From the NCBI GenBank assembly GCA_910586025.1, contig CAJUIO010000031.1, positions 1,157 through 15,213 on the forward strand: a stretch of 14,057 nt of DNA, written 5' to 3'. This DNA is from an uncultured Lachnospiraceae bacterium (GTDB taxonomy: Bacteria > Bacillota > Clostridia > Lachnospirales > Lachnospiraceae). Below the pieces are notes generated by a model, which saw nothing but the letters and a program-made list of their open reading frames with translations, made no database searches and was not told where the DNA came from. The position numbers were made by a program, and so were the translations under genes. Shown here one piece after another: positions 7,679 to 14,057 of the stretch (position 1 is the first letter of the stretch; every line of letters starts with the position of its first letter).

Positions 7679-8995
7679 ATGGGAGAATATAAAATGCAGG
7701 GAGCGGAGCTTGCGTCCATGTTAAAGGGACAGCTTCACTCCAATGTGAATTTTAAGGGAATGAACGACGGGGTGGATGATCCGTCGCTGCACCTGACCGA
7801 GGAGGACATTAAATGGTGGAGAGATGCCAAGCTGGGACTTTTTATCCACTGGGGTGTCTATTCCGTGATCGGAAAGGGGGAGTGGGCTTATTTTAATGAA
7901 AAAATTCCTCAGGAGGAATACCGAAGGATTGCGGAGCAGGAGTTTCATCCCTCCCGAAGTGCGCGGGAGATAGCAAAGGAGTGGATCGGATATGCCAGGG
8001 AAGCGGGGATGAGGTATGCCGTCATGGTGACCCGTCATCATGACGGCTTCGCCATGTGGGACAGCGGGCACAGCTGGAAGGATTTCACGTCCGCTAAATG
8101 CGGTCCCAAGGCGGACTATGTAGAGGCTTTTGCCGATGCCTGTCATGGGGCGGGAATCCACACGGGGCTGTATTATTCTCCGATGGACTGGAGGTTTCCC
8201 GGATATTTTGATCCGAAGGGGCAGCCCGGGAATGCGGCCCTGATGAAGGAGCAGGCATACCGTCAGATCGAGGAATTGTGCACCCGGTTCGGAAAGGTTG
8301 AGATTCTCTGGTACGACGGCGGATGGCTGGCTCATCAGGGCACCGATGGGGATGCGGCCTGGTTCTGGGAGCCGGTTAAGCTGAACAAAATGGTGCGCTC
8401 TTATAATCCGAAAATGATGGTCACGCCGAGATCCGGCTACAGGGGGGATTTTCTGTGCGATGAGGGACCTCATGAGGCCAGGGGAGGGATCGTCCCGGTT
8501 CCGTGGGAAAAGTGTCTGTCTCTTTCTGGCGCATGGGGATATTGTCCGGAGGATCACTATCAGACCGGGGAGGACATGATAAGGATGCTGGTGAATGTGG
8601 TCTGCAGGGACGGCAATCTGCTCCTCAATGTGGGACCGGATCCGGAAGGCGGCTTTCCAAGGGAGGCCGTGAAGGTACTGCGGGAGCTGGGAAAATGGAT
8701 GGAGGAGAACGGGGAAGCGGTCTACGGAACCAGAGGCGGTATCTGGCAGCCGGTAGACGGAGTGTACGGAAGTACCTGTAAGGGAGACAGTGTTTATGTA
8801 CATATCCTGGACTGTGCGGCCTTTGACGGGATGGAGCTTCCCGGAATCTCACAGAAGGTTAAGAGTGCGCAGCTTCTGGACGGTACCGTGATAGAGTTCA
8901 CCCAGGAACCGGAGCGGGTAACGCTCCGGATTCCGGAGGCGGTCAGCCGGGAGGGAAGAATTGACACCATAGTCAAGCTGCTCACAGAGCGCTAA
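7679..8995 (+). CDS. Alpha-L-fucosidase, glycoside hydrolase family 29
   Basis: This 438-residue enzyme should hydrolyse terminal alpha-linked L-fucose from glycans with retention of configuration. Family GH29 hallmarks appear in order: WWRDAKLGLFIHWGVYSV (about 46-63), MVTRHHDGFAMWDS (about 116-129), GLYYSPMDW (about 163-171), and ILWYDGGW (about 209-216), in which D213 aligns with the usual catalytic nucleophile. There is no signal peptide or membrane segment, so it acts in the cytoplasm on imported oligosaccharide. It is compact, with the catalytic barrel and a short beta-rich tail, and no added carbohydrate-binding module is seen. The start is supported by AAGGAG seven bases upstream. It lies 211 bp after the binding-protein gene and converges on the AraC gene 11 bp away. 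Linkage preference cannot be told from sequence by eye. The acid/base residue is not assigned because it is poorly conserved. Confidence 0.95.
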   Translation: MGEYKMQGAELASMLKGQLHSNVNFKGMNDGVDDPSLHLTEEDIKWWRDAKLGLFIHWGVYSVIGKGEWAYFNEKIPQEEYRRIAEQEFHPSRSAREIAKEWIGYAREAGMRYAVMVTRHHDGFAMWDSGHSWKDFTSAKCGPKADYVEAFADACHGAGIHTGLYYSPMDWRFPGYFDPKGQPGNAALMKEQAYRQIEELCTRFGKVEILWYDGGWLAHQGTDGDAAWFWEPVKLNKMVRSYNPKMMVTPRSGYRGDFLCDEGPHEARGGIVPVPWEKCLSLSGAWGYCPEDHYQTGEDMIRMLVNVVCRDGNLLLNVGPDPEGGFPREAVKVLRELGKWMEENGEAVYGTRGGIWQPVDGVYGSTCKGDSVYVHILDCAAFDGMELPGISQKVKSAQLLDGTVIEFTQEPERVTLRIPEAVSREGRIDTIVKLLTER

Positions 8996-9006
8996 AAGCA
9001 AAGAGA

Positions 9007-9750
9007 TCAGGAGGGGGCGCGGGCTCCCTCCTTTCGGTATGTCCTGGGAGATACGCCTTTATATCTGGTAAAGGTTTTTGAAAAGTAGCTCATATCGTGA
9101 AAGCCGCAGTTCAGAGCAATCTCCGTCACAGAGTTTTCAGTCATCACAAGCTGCTCCCCGGCCTGCTCAATCCGGTAATAATTCAGATACTCAACAGGGG
9201 TCCGTCCGGTCATCTGGGAAAAGGCCCGGCAAAAGTATTTGGGCGACATCTGAGCGATGGCCGCAAGCTCCTCAAGAGACATGGTATTCTGGTAGTGGTC
9301 CCTGATGTGGGACAGAACGCTTTTGAGACGAAGGAGCCTTTGCCTGTCCCGGGACGGTGAGGAGGAAGGGGGCCGGCTGTTTATGAGGCTGCCCATGAGC
9401 TGCCACATGAGGCCCAGAGTGGTCCATTCATATCCCTTCTGTTCCTGCCGCATGGCGGAAAGAAGCCGGGATGCCAGGTCAAAAACAACACATTCATAGA
9501 TACATTCCTCCGGTGTGCCGCCATGGAGCACGCCTGTTCCGATCCAGGCGCAGTCTCCGCTGTTCATGGCAAAGACACTTCCGTCCAGAGACAATTCAAA
9601 AATTCCGCTTTTCACGAGAATCAGCTCATATTCCAGATGCCAGTGAAAGGGCATCTGATATCTGGGGGATGCGCTATCCACTCGGTAAAGCTCTATGGGA
9701 AAATCGAAGGTTCCTCTTTTTTTATTTTCATAAAGGCTGCCGTAATTCAT
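9007..9750 (-). CDS. AraC-family regulator with N-terminal cupin sensor domain
   Basis: This is a 247-residue one-component sugar regulator. The N-terminal cupin domain (about 30-100) has FHWHLEYELILV (H36, H38, E40) and a later His in GVLHGG (H76), the usual cupin metal- or ligand-site arrangement. A linker with PPSSSPS (about 127-133) precedes the AraC DNA-binding domain (about 143-242) with two intact helix-turn-helix units (SLEELAAIAQMSPKYFCRAF; VTEIALNCGFHDMSYFSKTF) and the family ending GVSPRTYRK. I chose this ATG because GGAG lies seven bases upstream. An in-frame ATG ten codons earlier (9780) has no ribosome site, and its stretch runs through that GGAG. The gene is divergent from fucI and convergent with the fucosidase. 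Control of fucI, with fucose or fuculose as effector, is inferred from position. Confidence 0.92.
   Translation of the reverse strand: MNYGSLYENKKRGTFDFPIELYRVDSASPRYQMPFHWHLEYELILVKSGIFELSLDGSVFAMNSGDCAWIGTGVLHGGTPEECIYECVVFDLASRLLSAMRQEQKGYEWTTLGLMWQLMGSLINSRPPSSSPSRDRQRLLRLKSVLSHIRDHYQNTMSLEELAAIAQMSPKYFCRAFSQMTGRTPVEYLNYYRIEQAGEQLVMTENSVTEIALNCGFHDMSYFSKTFTRYKGVSPRTYRKEGARAPS
9009..9032. terminator. Possible bidirectional terminator between convergent fucosidase and AraC genes
   Basis: AGGAGGG (9009-9015) pairs exactly with CCCTCCT (9026-9032), and an inner GC/GC pair can extend the stem. It overlaps the last codons of the AraC gene, which leaves only 11 bp between the two stops. Neither side has a strong T-run (TTCGG to the right; GATCTCTTTGCTTTT reading left), so it is at best a weak terminator, better for the leftward transcript. 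Confidence 0.35.
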
Positions 9751-9824
9751 GAAATTTCTCCATATAGTGAATATTGTCATAATTTTTCTGCTTTATCAGC
9801 CAAGATTCCGGGATAAAAACAAGA

Positions 9825-9830
9825 TATAAT
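9825..9830 (+). promoter_or_regulatory. Candidate -10 of the fucI promoter, lacking a -35
   Basis: A perfect TATAAT lies at 9825-9830, about 65 bases before the fucI ATG. No hexamer resembling TTGACA occurs 16-18 bp upstream (the 17-bp position reads AAGATT). This suggests dependence on an activator, for which the divergent AraC protein is the obvious candidate. Confidence 0.45.
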
Positions 9831-9836
9831 ACAAAT

Positions 9837-9865
9837 AAAGTAGCATGTGGACAAGGTCGTGTCAA
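9837..9865 (-). promoter_or_regulatory. Candidate promoter of the AraC-family regulator
   Basis: Reading leftward, a perfect TTGACA (9865-9860) is followed after 17 bases by TACTTT (9842-9837), with an extended -10 TG in the proper place (TGC TACTTT). The -10 itself is weak. The start would fall near 9830, inside the fucI -10 region, giving a leader of about 80 bases to the regulator ATG. Confidence 0.4.
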
Positions 9866-9896
9866 CGGATTGGTGTAAAGAACGGAGGGAAAAACG

Positions 9897-11681
9897 ATGA
9901 TGTATCCAAAAATCGGAATCAGGCCCGTAATTGACGGGCGATGGGGCGGCGTGAGGGAGAGTCTTGAAAAGCAGACATATTCCATGGCGCAGGCGGCAGC
10001 CAGGCTGATCGAGGACAACCTGAGGTATCCTGACGGCACAGGGGTTCAGTGCGTGATCAGTAATACCACGATCGGGGGAGGCGCGGAAGCGGCAAGGTGT
10101 GCGGAGCAGTTTGCGGCGGAAAACGTGACGGGGACGCTGAGCGTGACTCCGTGCTGGTGCTATGGCACGGAAACCCTTGATATGGATCCCGGCACCATCA
10201 AGGCCGTGTGGGGATTTAACGGAACAGAGAGACCGGGGGCCGTCTATCTTGCGGCGGTCATGGCGGCTTATGCCCAGAGGGGACTGCCCGCCTTTTCCAT
10301 TTATGGCCGGGATGTGCAGGATATGGATGATCACGGCATTCCGGAGGATGTGGCGGAGAAGATCCTGCGCTTTGCCAGGGGCGTGGTGAGTGTGGGATGG
10401 ATGAAAAACAAATCCTATGTGAATCTGGGCGGTGTGGCAATGGGAATTGCGGGAAGCTGCTGTAATGCGGATATGTTCCAGAAATATTTCGGTATCCGCA
10501 CGGAATGGGTGGATATGACGGAGATCCTGCGCCGGATCCGGCTTGAGATTTATGATCCGGCCGAGTACAAGAGGGCGCTTTCGTGGATCAGGGAAAACTG
10601 CAGGGAGGGCTTTGACCTGAACGCCGGAAAGGATCTGCCGGATGTGATACGCAGATCAAAGGTGGTTCCTCCCGACCAGGACTGGGAATTTATTGCCGGT
10701 ATGACTATCGTGATCCGGGATATTTTATACGGCAATGAAAAGCTGGAACAGATGGGGTGGAATGAGGAGGCGCTGGGAAAGAACGCCGTTGCAGGCGGAT
10801 TCCAGGGCCAGAGAAGCTGGACGGACTGGCTTCCCAATGCGGACTTCACGGAGGCTCTCATGGCGTCAACCTTTGACTGGAACGGTCCCAAGGCCCCCAC
10901 GCCCTTTGCCACGGAAAACGACACCTTAAACGGTGCGGCGATGCTGCTGGGCACTCTGATCACTCATACGGCCCCCTGCTTCCATGACGTGCGGACCTAT
11001 TGGAGCCCTGAGGCCTGCGAGAGAGTGACGGGAAGGAGGCCCGAGGGAGCGGCTGCAGACGGATTTATCCACCTGATCAACTCGGGAGCGACTGCCCTTG
11101 ACGGAAGCGGCACCGCAAAAAATGCTCAGGGAGAAGGCTGTATGAAACCCTTCTGGGAGATGACGCAGGAGGATATCGGGTCATGTCTTGAAGCGGTCGA
11201 CTGGTGCAGGGCAAATTACGAGTATTTCAGGGGAGGCGGATTTTCCAGCCATTTTCGCTGCAGGGCGCAGATGCCGGTGACCATGCTGCGGATCAATGTG
11301 ATTGACGGTATCGGTCCGGTTCTGCAGATTGCAGAGGGGGTAACGGTGGATCTTCCGGATGAGATACATCAGGCAATTGACAAGCGCACGGATCCATCCT
11401 GGCCCACCACCTGGTTTGTGCCGAGGCTGACGGGAAAGGGGGCGTTTAAGGATGTTTACAGCGTGATGGCAAACTGGGGAGCCAATCACGGGGTTACGGT
11501 TTACGGCCATGTGGGAGCGGATCTGATCACGCTGGCATCCATGCTGCGCATACCGGTAAACATGCACAACGTGACACGGGACAGGATTTTCAGACCCCAT
11601 GCCTGGTCGGCGTTCGGAACGGAGGATGTCGAGGCAGCGGACTACCGGGCATGCGCTTTCTATGGGGCTTTGTACAAATAA
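9897..11681 (+). CDS. fucI: L-fucose isomerase
   Basis: This 594-residue cytoplasmic enzyme interconverts L-fucose and L-fuculose (EC 5.3.1.25), the first step of fucose catabolism. It follows E. coli FucI (591 residues, recalled from memory) closely from end to end. Shared stretches include PKIGIRPVIDG, VTPCWCYGTET, GFNGTERPGAVYLAA, GGFQGQRSWTD, DVRTYWSPEA and VYSVMANWGANHGV. The Mn-binding residues correspond to E340 (ATEND), D364 (HDVRTYW) and H531 (GANHG), all present. The family also tends to accept D-arabinose. The start is supported by GGAGG eight bases upstream; the ATG is followed by a second ATG. It is divergent from the AraC regulator and 215 bp from the fucosidase side of that gene. 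No fuculokinase or aldolase gene follows, and no clear terminator was seen in 11682-11725, so read-through into the next operon is possible. Confidence 0.97.
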   Translation: MMYPKIGIRPVIDGRWGGVRESLEKQTYSMAQAAARLIEDNLRYPDGTGVQCVISNTTIGGGAEAARCAEQFAAENVTGTLSVTPCWCYGTETLDMDPGTIKAVWGFNGTERPGAVYLAAVMAAYAQRGLPAFSIYGRDVQDMDDHGIPEDVAEKILRFARGVVSVGWMKNKSYVNLGGVAMGIAGSCCNADMFQKYFGIRTEWVDMTEILRRIRLEIYDPAEYKRALSWIRENCREGFDLNAGKDLPDVIRRSKVVPPDQDWEFIAGMTIVIRDILYGNEKLEQMGWNEEALGKNAVAGGFQGQRSWTDWLPNADFTEALMASTFDWNGPKAPTPFATENDTLNGAAMLLGTLITHTAPCFHDVRTYWSPEACERVTGRRPEGAAADGFIHLINSGATALDGSGTAKNAQGEGCMKPFWEMTQEDIGSCLEAVDWCRANYEYFRGGGFSSHFRCRAQMPVTMLRINVIDGIGPVLQIAEGVTVDLPDEIHQAIDKRTDPSWPTTWFVPRLTGKGAFKDVYSVMANWGANHGVTVYGHVGADLITLASMLRIPVNMHNVTRDRIFRPHAWSAFGTEDVEAADYRACAFYGALYK

Positions 11682-11716
11682 GAGGATAAAAAACGACAAA
11701 ACTGCAGCACCGGATT

Positions 11717-11786
11717 TTCGCAAAGATTATTGACGCTATAAATGAAATAAGGTAAAATAGGGAAGGTTATCAAATTATTTTGCGAA
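11717..11786. repeat. Exact 8-bp inverted repeat flanking the FIST promoter
   Basis: TTCGCAAA (11717-11724) and TTTGCGAA (11779-11786) are perfect reverse complements, 54 bp apart, one on each side of the candidate promoter. The right arm lies just ahead of the ribosome site of the FIST gene. It could be a pair of half-sites for a looping regulator, but an 8-bp match over this distance can also occur by chance. Confidence 0.25.
11730..11758 (+). promoter_or_regulatory. Promoter of the FIST/chemoreceptor operon
   Basis: TTGACG (11730-11735) and TAAAAT (11753-11758) are separated by exactly 17 bp, each hexamer one base from consensus. This is the strongest sigma-A type promoter I see in the window. 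The leader to the FIST ATG would be about 40 bases. It suggests that this operon is expressed independently of fucI. Confidence 0.6.
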
Positions 11787-11804
11787 GAAAGAGAGGGAGA
11801 CTCG

Positions 11805-12860
11805 ATGAGGCAGTTTTTCGGTATGAATCTGCGCGGAAATCTGGAGGATGCAGTTCGCGGGCTCAGTAAGCCGCAGTTTATTATGCTGATGTCTAACAGC
11901 GGACAGTTTGAAAAGCATGTACAGGAGCTCGAGGCGCTGTACCCCCAGGTACCAAGTATTGGGTGTATCGGAATGAGCTATGATACCAAGGTGGTGGAGA
12001 ATGGTGTTGGTGTCATAGCTTTTTTTGACGGTGTCAGTGCAAAAGCGGATGTACTGGAGCAGGTGTCCACCGTGCCTGTAAAGTATATTGAACGGTTGGA
12101 AAGGGATATGGCGGCTGTGAACGGCTCCCAGAAGGACACGGTGTGTATTGATTTCTGTTCCGGAAATGATGCCTGCGCTCTGACTACGATACATACGGCT
12201 CTGAGAAAGCGGAATATCTCTCTGGTGGGAGGCACCGGGGACGGGGGAAAGGTTTCCGCCAACGGCAGAGTTTACGAGGACGCAGTGGCCTACGCTCTTG
12301 TGAAAAACCATGGCGGGAGGGTCAAGACTTATAAAGAGAACATATATCGTCAGATGGGAAATTACCGCTTTATTGCTTCCAACACGGATAAGGCCCGGTA
12401 TATTCTCGGATCTCTGAATGGAAAGAGTGCAAAACAGGTGTATCAGAGTATTCTCCATGTGACGGAAAAGGAGATACTGACCCAGACATTCCAAAATCCC
12501 TTCGGAAAAATTAACGGTGACGATACATGTATCATTTCAATCAAGGAGGTTGACGGAAATTCGCTGGCCTGCTTCCGGCAGGTCAATGACTCGGATGTGC
12601 TGATCCTGCTGCAGCTCGGAGATTACCGGGAGGTGGTAAAGGAGACGATCCAGAAAATCCGAGGCGACTTTGCGAGGATATCGGCGGTGTTTTCCGTGAA
12701 CTGTCTGTTCCGATACAAGCTTTTTACGGAGCGCGGCTATATGGACGAATACCTGAGAGATATGAGCGCATTGGGCAGTCATGCGGGGCTTGTGGGATAT
12801 GGAGAGCATTATAACAACCAGTTTGTCAATCAGTCGATGACATGCGTGGTGTTTGAGTAA
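11805..12860 (+). CDS. FIST-domain sensory protein
   Basis: This 351-residue soluble protein appears to consist of FIST_N (about 25-200) and FIST_C (about 205-350) alone. Visible family features are the central LVGGTGDGGKVSANGRVYED (about 140-159), followed by the strand AVAYALV, and the C-terminal GLVGYGEHYNNQFVNQSM (about 328-345), which matches the GEI...NQT-like end of FIST_C. There is no signal peptide or membrane span, so it acts in the cytoplasm. FIST domains are known mainly from sequence as ligand-sensing input modules attached to chemoreceptors, kinases and cyclases; small ligands such as amino acids have been proposed. Here the sensor is a separate protein directly upstream of a stand-alone chemoreceptor signalling domain, 12 bp apart. 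I infer that the two form a split receptor. GAGGGAG lies just before the ATG. Confidence 0.88.
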   Translation: MRQFFGMNLRGNLEDAVRGLSKPQFIMLMSNSGQFEKHVQELEALYPQVPSIGCIGMSYDTKVVENGVGVIAFFDGVSAKADVLEQVSTVPVKYIERLERDMAAVNGSQKDTVCIDFCSGNDACALTTIHTALRKRNISLVGGTGDGGKVSANGRVYEDAVAYALVKNHGGRVKTYKENIYRQMGNYRFIASNTDKARYILGSLNGKSAKQVYQSILHVTEKEILTQTFQNPFGKINGDDTCIISIKEVDGNSLACFRQVNDSDVLILLQLGDYREVVKETIQKIRGDFARISAVFSVNCLFRYKLFTERGYMDEYLRDMSALGSHAGLVGYGEHYNNQFVNQSMTCVVFE

Positions 12861-12872
12861 GGAGGGGACGGA

Positions 12873-13805
12873 ATGAAGTTTCAGAAAAGACCCGGGCAGT
12901 CTAAAGGCCCGGCTCATGAGAAGAGCCTGTATCCGGTTCTGTATGTAATGGACAGCCTGAAAACATATCACACGGAGCTTGTGCAGAAGGAGGTATATTC
13001 CCTTCAGGAGCTTAGCATGGTGGGGAGTTCCTTTAACCGAGTGCTTGCGGATGCGGAAGGATTTCAGCAAAAGCTTCAGGATTTCGGACAGGCCTTTGCC
13101 AATATCGATCAGGTTTCCGGTCAGTTTGCGGACGTTAGAAATAAGATCGCTCTCTCGGTGGAGCATGCCCATGGCGGAATCGAGGAGCTGAAGAAGACCT
13201 CTGCGGTGATGGAGGCGGACTTTAACGACATGGGAAGCACATTTACGGATCTTCAGACTTCGGTGACGAATATACAGCGCTGTATGAAAAAGATCGTTTC
13301 CATTGCGGAGCAGACCAATATCCTTGCGCTTAACGCTTCCATTGAGGCGGCAAGAGCCGGAGAAAAGGGAAAGGGATTTTCCATCGTGGCTTCCGAGGTG
13401 AAAAAGCTTGCGGATGAGATCAAGACACTGGCCTCCGAGGTGGATACGGGAATTCATGATGTGGAGCAGGGGACGGAGAAGCTCAGTTCCAGCATCAATG
13501 CGACACAGCAGGCCCTGGGAGATGGACTTGGAACAGTGACATCCACGGACAGGATGTTTGATCAGATTACGGAGGCGGCGGACGGTGCCGTTGCCGTGCA
13601 GTCGGAGATTTCGGAAGTGATTGAACAGTCACAGGATGCGCTGACGGGACTGTGCGGCTTCTTTGACGAAATCAAGGGCCAGTATCAGACGGTGGTGAAG
13701 CACATTGACAGGGCAAGCAGTCTGGGAACGACAAAGAGCGCCATGTTTGAGGATATTGACAATCTGATGGCACAGGTGCCTCCGATCATAAATGACGCAA
13801 AATAG
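12873..13805 (+). CDS. Soluble methyl-accepting chemotaxis signalling protein
   Basis: This 310-residue protein has a chemoreceptor signalling domain (about 60-300) and no membrane span or recognised sensor domain. The cytoplasmic hairpin tip, which binds CheA and CheW, is highly conserved at about 141-180: IAEQTNILALNASIEAARAG (144-163), then the KGFSIVASEV segment. Long heptad-like helices flank it on both sides. The first 35 residues are basic and carry no clear motif. The C-terminus (PPIINDAK) has no CheR-docking pentapeptide. The ribosome site GGAGGGG begins right after the upstream FIST stop, so the two are translated together. With the FIST protein as its likely input partner it would form a cytoplasmic chemoreceptor. 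A strong terminator follows. Whether the host is motile cannot be judged from this window; no che or fli genes are present here. Confidence 0.92.
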   Translation: MKFQKRPGQSKGPAHEKSLYPVLYVMDSLKTYHTELVQKEVYSLQELSMVGSSFNRVLADAEGFQQKLQDFGQAFANIDQVSGQFADVRNKIALSVEHAHGGIEELKKTSAVMEADFNDMGSTFTDLQTSVTNIQRCMKKIVSIAEQTNILALNASIEAARAGEKGKGFSIVASEVKKLADEIKTLASEVDTGIHDVEQGTEKLSSSINATQQALGDGLGTVTSTDRMFDQITEAADGAVAVQSEISEVIEQSQDALTGLCGFFDEIKGQYQTVVKHIDRASSLGTTKSAMFEDIDNLMAQVPPIINDAK

Positions 13806-13839
13806 AGACGATCCGGAATACGTATGAATGCGGAAGATG

Positions 13840-13869
13840 AGACCTTCGGGAGAACCGGGGGTCTTTTTT
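13840..13869 (+). terminator. Rho-independent terminator of the FIST/chemoreceptor operon
   Basis: A 10-bp stem (13840-13849 with 13855-13864, including two G-U pairs) closes the 5-base loop GAGAA and runs directly into six T residues (13864-13869). It lies 35 bases after the chemoreceptor stop. This is a textbook intrinsic terminator and the clearest one in the window. Confidence 0.88.
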
Positions 13870-13892
13870 GTGCATGTGTGAACCTGGATGAA

Positions 13893-13927
13893 AATACAAT
13901 TATTAAATAAAATTTAATAATTGTATT
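13893..13927. promoter_or_regulatory. Perfect AT-rich palindrome, candidate operator of the next gene
   Basis: AATACAATTATTAAAT (13893-13908) and its exact reverse complement (13912-13927) are separated by AAA, giving 16-bp arms. The right arm overlaps the first two bases of the candidate -35 (13926-13931) of the following gene. There is no T-run after it in either direction of the kind a terminator needs, so a binding site for a dimeric repressor or activator fits better. No regulator family can be named from this sequence. Confidence 0.5.
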
Positions 13928-13954
13928 GATTTGTTGAGCAAAATAGTATATGAT
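13926..13954 (+). promoter_or_regulatory. Candidate promoter of the truncated gene at the right edge
   Basis: TTGATT (13926-13931) and TATGAT (13949-13954) are 17 bp apart, matching sigma-A consensus at four and five of six positions. The candidate start of the next gene lies about 50 bases downstream. Overlap of the -35 with the palindrome would let a bound protein control it. Confidence 0.5.
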
Positions 13955-14003
13955 GTGAACGGGAAAAAGCACAAAGGCAGTGAGACAAAGAGAGACAAAG
14001 TGT

Positions 14004-14057
14004 ATGTATTGGTCATTTACAGATTATGCAAATAACCTTGTAAAAGAATTTAATGAG
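14004..14057 (+). CDS. Start of an unidentified gene, cut off by the window end
   Basis: From ATG 14004 eighteen codons remain open to the last base (MYWSFTDYANNLVKEFNE). I do not recognise the protein. A GTG at 13980 in the same frame is an alternative start; a stop at 13956-13958 closes the frame upstream. Neither start has a strong ribosome site (GAGAG lies about nine bases before the ATG). Only 14 of these 54 bases are G or C, and 4 of 18 third positions, unlike the GC-richer genes to the left. Together with the upstream promoter this supports a real but compositionally different gene. Confidence 0.45.
   Translation, partial: MYWSFTDYANNLVKEFNE

Noticed and set aside
6184..8803. Open frames of about 340-360 codons on the - strand opposite the binding-protein gene (6184-7203) and the fucosidase gene (7721-8803)
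   Set aside because: No family resemblance, low-complexity composition, and full overlap with clearly identified genes.
9751..9780. Upstream ATG (9780) as the start of the cupin/AraC regulator
   Set aside because: It lacks a ribosome site, and the ten extra codons contain the GGAG that serves the downstream ATG at 9750.
11730..11805. A riboswitch or other structured RNA ahead of the FIST gene
   Set aside because: The expected leader is only about 40 bases and I see no conserved aptamer-like pairing.
12537..13457. A 306-codon - strand open frame crossing the FIST/chemoreceptor boundary
   Set aside because: Its composition (many His, Leu, Arg) is that of a reversed coding strand, and it spans two convincing + strand genes.
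13893..13927. The AT-rich palindrome as a second terminator
   Set aside because: It has no trailing T-run in either direction, a stem made almost only of A-T pairs, and a strong terminator already lies 25 bp upstream.

Overview
The window looks like chromosomal DNA of a gut-type Firmicute, most likely Lachnospiraceae or a related Clostridia. This is inferred from a YesM/YesN-type two-component pair beside an LplB/YtcP-type sugar transporter, the lack of a dedicated transporter ATPase, strong GGAGG-type ribosome binding sites, and a soluble FIST/chemoreceptor pair. No rRNA, tRNA, CRISPR array or insertion sequence was seen. Genus cannot be fixed from the sequence alone.

Layout. (1) 1-325, + strand: the end of an AraC-family regulator broken by an internal deletion that shifts the frame and removes the first helix-turn-helix. 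(2) 350-3570, - strand: a sensor histidine kinase followed by an AraC-type response regulator. (3) 3571-3880: a 310-bp divergent control region with a candidate promoter in each direction and a pair of 17-bp direct repeats. (4) 3881-7467, + strand: two CUT1 sugar-transporter permeases and a binding lipoprotein. (5) 7679-8995, + strand: a cytoplasmic GH29 alpha-L-fucosidase, preceded by a structured 211-bp leader. (6) 9007-9750, - strand: a cupin/AraC regulator, divergent from (7) 9897-11681, + strand: L-fucose isomerase. (8) 11805-13805, + strand: a FIST-domain sensor and a soluble methyl-accepting chemotaxis signalling protein with their own promoter and a strong terminator. (9) From about 13870 the DNA becomes AT-rich. 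It holds a perfect 16-bp-arm palindrome next to a promoter and the first codons of a gene running off the window.

How the genes probably work together: the membrane kinase senses an extracellular cue and its regulator activates the transporter. The lipoprotein and permeases import a fucosylated glycan, powered by a shared ATPase encoded elsewhere. The fucosidase releases L-fucose inside the cell, and fucose isomerase makes L-fuculose. The cupin/AraC protein is placed to sense a sugar and control fucI. Fuculokinase and fuculose-phosphate aldolase are absent here, so the pathway must be completed elsewhere. The FIST/MCP pair may couple an intracellular ligand to a chemosensory array, but a link to fucose rests only on gene proximity.

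The best leads are the FIST/MCP split receptor beside a fucose locus, the direct repeats between the divergent operons, the atypical ATP-binding boxes of the histidine kinase, and the AT-rich palindrome at the right edge.
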